NCBI GenBank assembly: GCA_903902325.1
Contig: CAIUUO010000145.1
Span: 1-48,307 of the forward strand
Direction: 5' to 3'
DNA from: an uncultured Bacteroidia bacterium
GTDB lineage: Bacteria; Bacteroidota; Bacteroidia; Bacteroidales; Prolixibacteraceae
DNA length: 48,307 nucleotides
The notes beneath the pieces were generated by a model that worked only from the letters and a program-made list of their open reading frames with translations, made no database searches and had not been told where the DNA came from. Of the stretch, positions 48,137 to 48,307 are shown piece by piece. Position 1 is the first letter of the stretch. Every line of letters starts with the position of its first letter. A program made the translations under genes and the position numbers.

Positions 48137-48295
48137 TTAGGCATGTATTCTCCGATAAAGAAGTGGACTGAGGACTATGTATGCAATAAACAGGAGCGAT
48201 AGAACCAGTAAGGCAACGCCAAAATAGTAGTATATGGTATTGTAAAAAACATTACCAGCTCCAAAAAAACAAGAAGTACAGCCGAAAACAATCAT
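48137..48295 (-). CDS. Small membrane protein with GCTSC motif (possibly truncated at the window end)
   Basis: Reads MIVFGCTSCFFGAGNVFYNT followed by IYYYFGVALLVLSLLFIAYI and VLSPLLYRRIHA, with ATG at 48295 and stop at 48137. The open frame continues to the window end (48307), so the true start may be further out. Two hydrophobic helices and a Cys-x-x-Cys at the N terminus (GCTSC). It is probably co-transcribed with the peroxiredoxin-like gene 15 nt downstream. Family not recognised. Confidence 0.5.
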   Translation of the reverse strand: MIVFGCTSCFFGAGNVFYNTIYYYFGVALLVLSLLFIAYIVLSPLLYRRIHA

Positions 48296-48307
48296 AATAA
48301 TCCAATC

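Overview
The window looks like a chromosomal piece of a Bacteroidota (Bacteroidales/Marinilabiliales-like) bacterium, probably environmental and living at low oxygen. Three things point there. Several intergenic regions carry the Bacteroidota sigma consensus (TTTG, about 19 nt, TAnnTTTG) and there are few Shine-Dalgarno sites. The families are typical of the phylum (DUF4492, DUF6132, DUF3788, GH35 with signal peptide, DUF1801, DUF1697). Short hairpin and CATCA/CGAAT-type intergenic repeats recur, as in draft Bacteroidota genomes. No rRNA, tRNA, CRISPR array, phage or complete insertion sequence was seen.

Bases 1-20,000 are an ordinary accessory/housekeeping stretch of mostly short plus-strand units: recX, a GNAT enzyme, a hexose-phosphate mutarotase, a YgiB/YgiC-like pair, a GT39 membrane glycosyltransferase, small stress or unknown families (DUF1801, DUF1697, DinB, YdeI), a Rieske oxygenase, DNA glycosylase Tag, a VIT-family transporter, a TMEM175-like channel, a GH35 beta-galactosidase, a complete subclass B1 metallo-beta-lactamase paired with an ICMT-like membrane protein, and small membrane proteins. 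Palindromic and tandem repeats separate many of them.

Bases 20,000-48,307 are a dense thiol/sulfur/arsenic redox region: sulfide:quinone oxidoreductase with an untracked 52-aa partner; an ArsM-like methyltransferase; an untracked 32-aa Cys-rich peptide (core ending CCAKTSKSVVGCHD); a radical SAM/SPASM enzyme; a thioredoxin-thioredoxin reductase fusion; thioredoxins; a CoA-disulfide-reductase-like flavoprotein with three rhodanese domains; a second SQR-like flavoprotein; a NapH-like Fe-S protein; a class V aminotransferase/cysteine desulfurase; rhodanese and TlpA-like exported proteins; an arsR-arsEFG-like operon with BFD ferredoxin and ArsP-like permease; DUF134 with a NifX-like protein; cytochrome bd oxidase with small subunits; and a respiratory sulfur module (octaheme cytochrome, cytochrome b, two YeeE/YedE transporters, one fused to a rhodanese lacking its cysteine), followed by a peroxiredoxin with Tyr in place of the peroxidatic Cys.

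The most interesting system is the peptide cassette at 22.4-26.6 kb. It looks like a RiPP unit: methyltransferase, Cys-rich precursor, an attenuator-like hairpin, then a radical SAM/SPASM maturase. It sits in a thiol-redox neighbourhood. A ~50-bp element at its divergent promoter recurs in the same register, relative to a TAnnTTTG box, at the divergent thioredoxin promoters 4.9 kb away, which suggests one regulon. A divergently transcribed zinc-ribbon protein derived from an IS1595-type transposase is a candidate regulator. The product and function of the peptide are not known to me; a thiol/metalloid-related role is inferred only from context.
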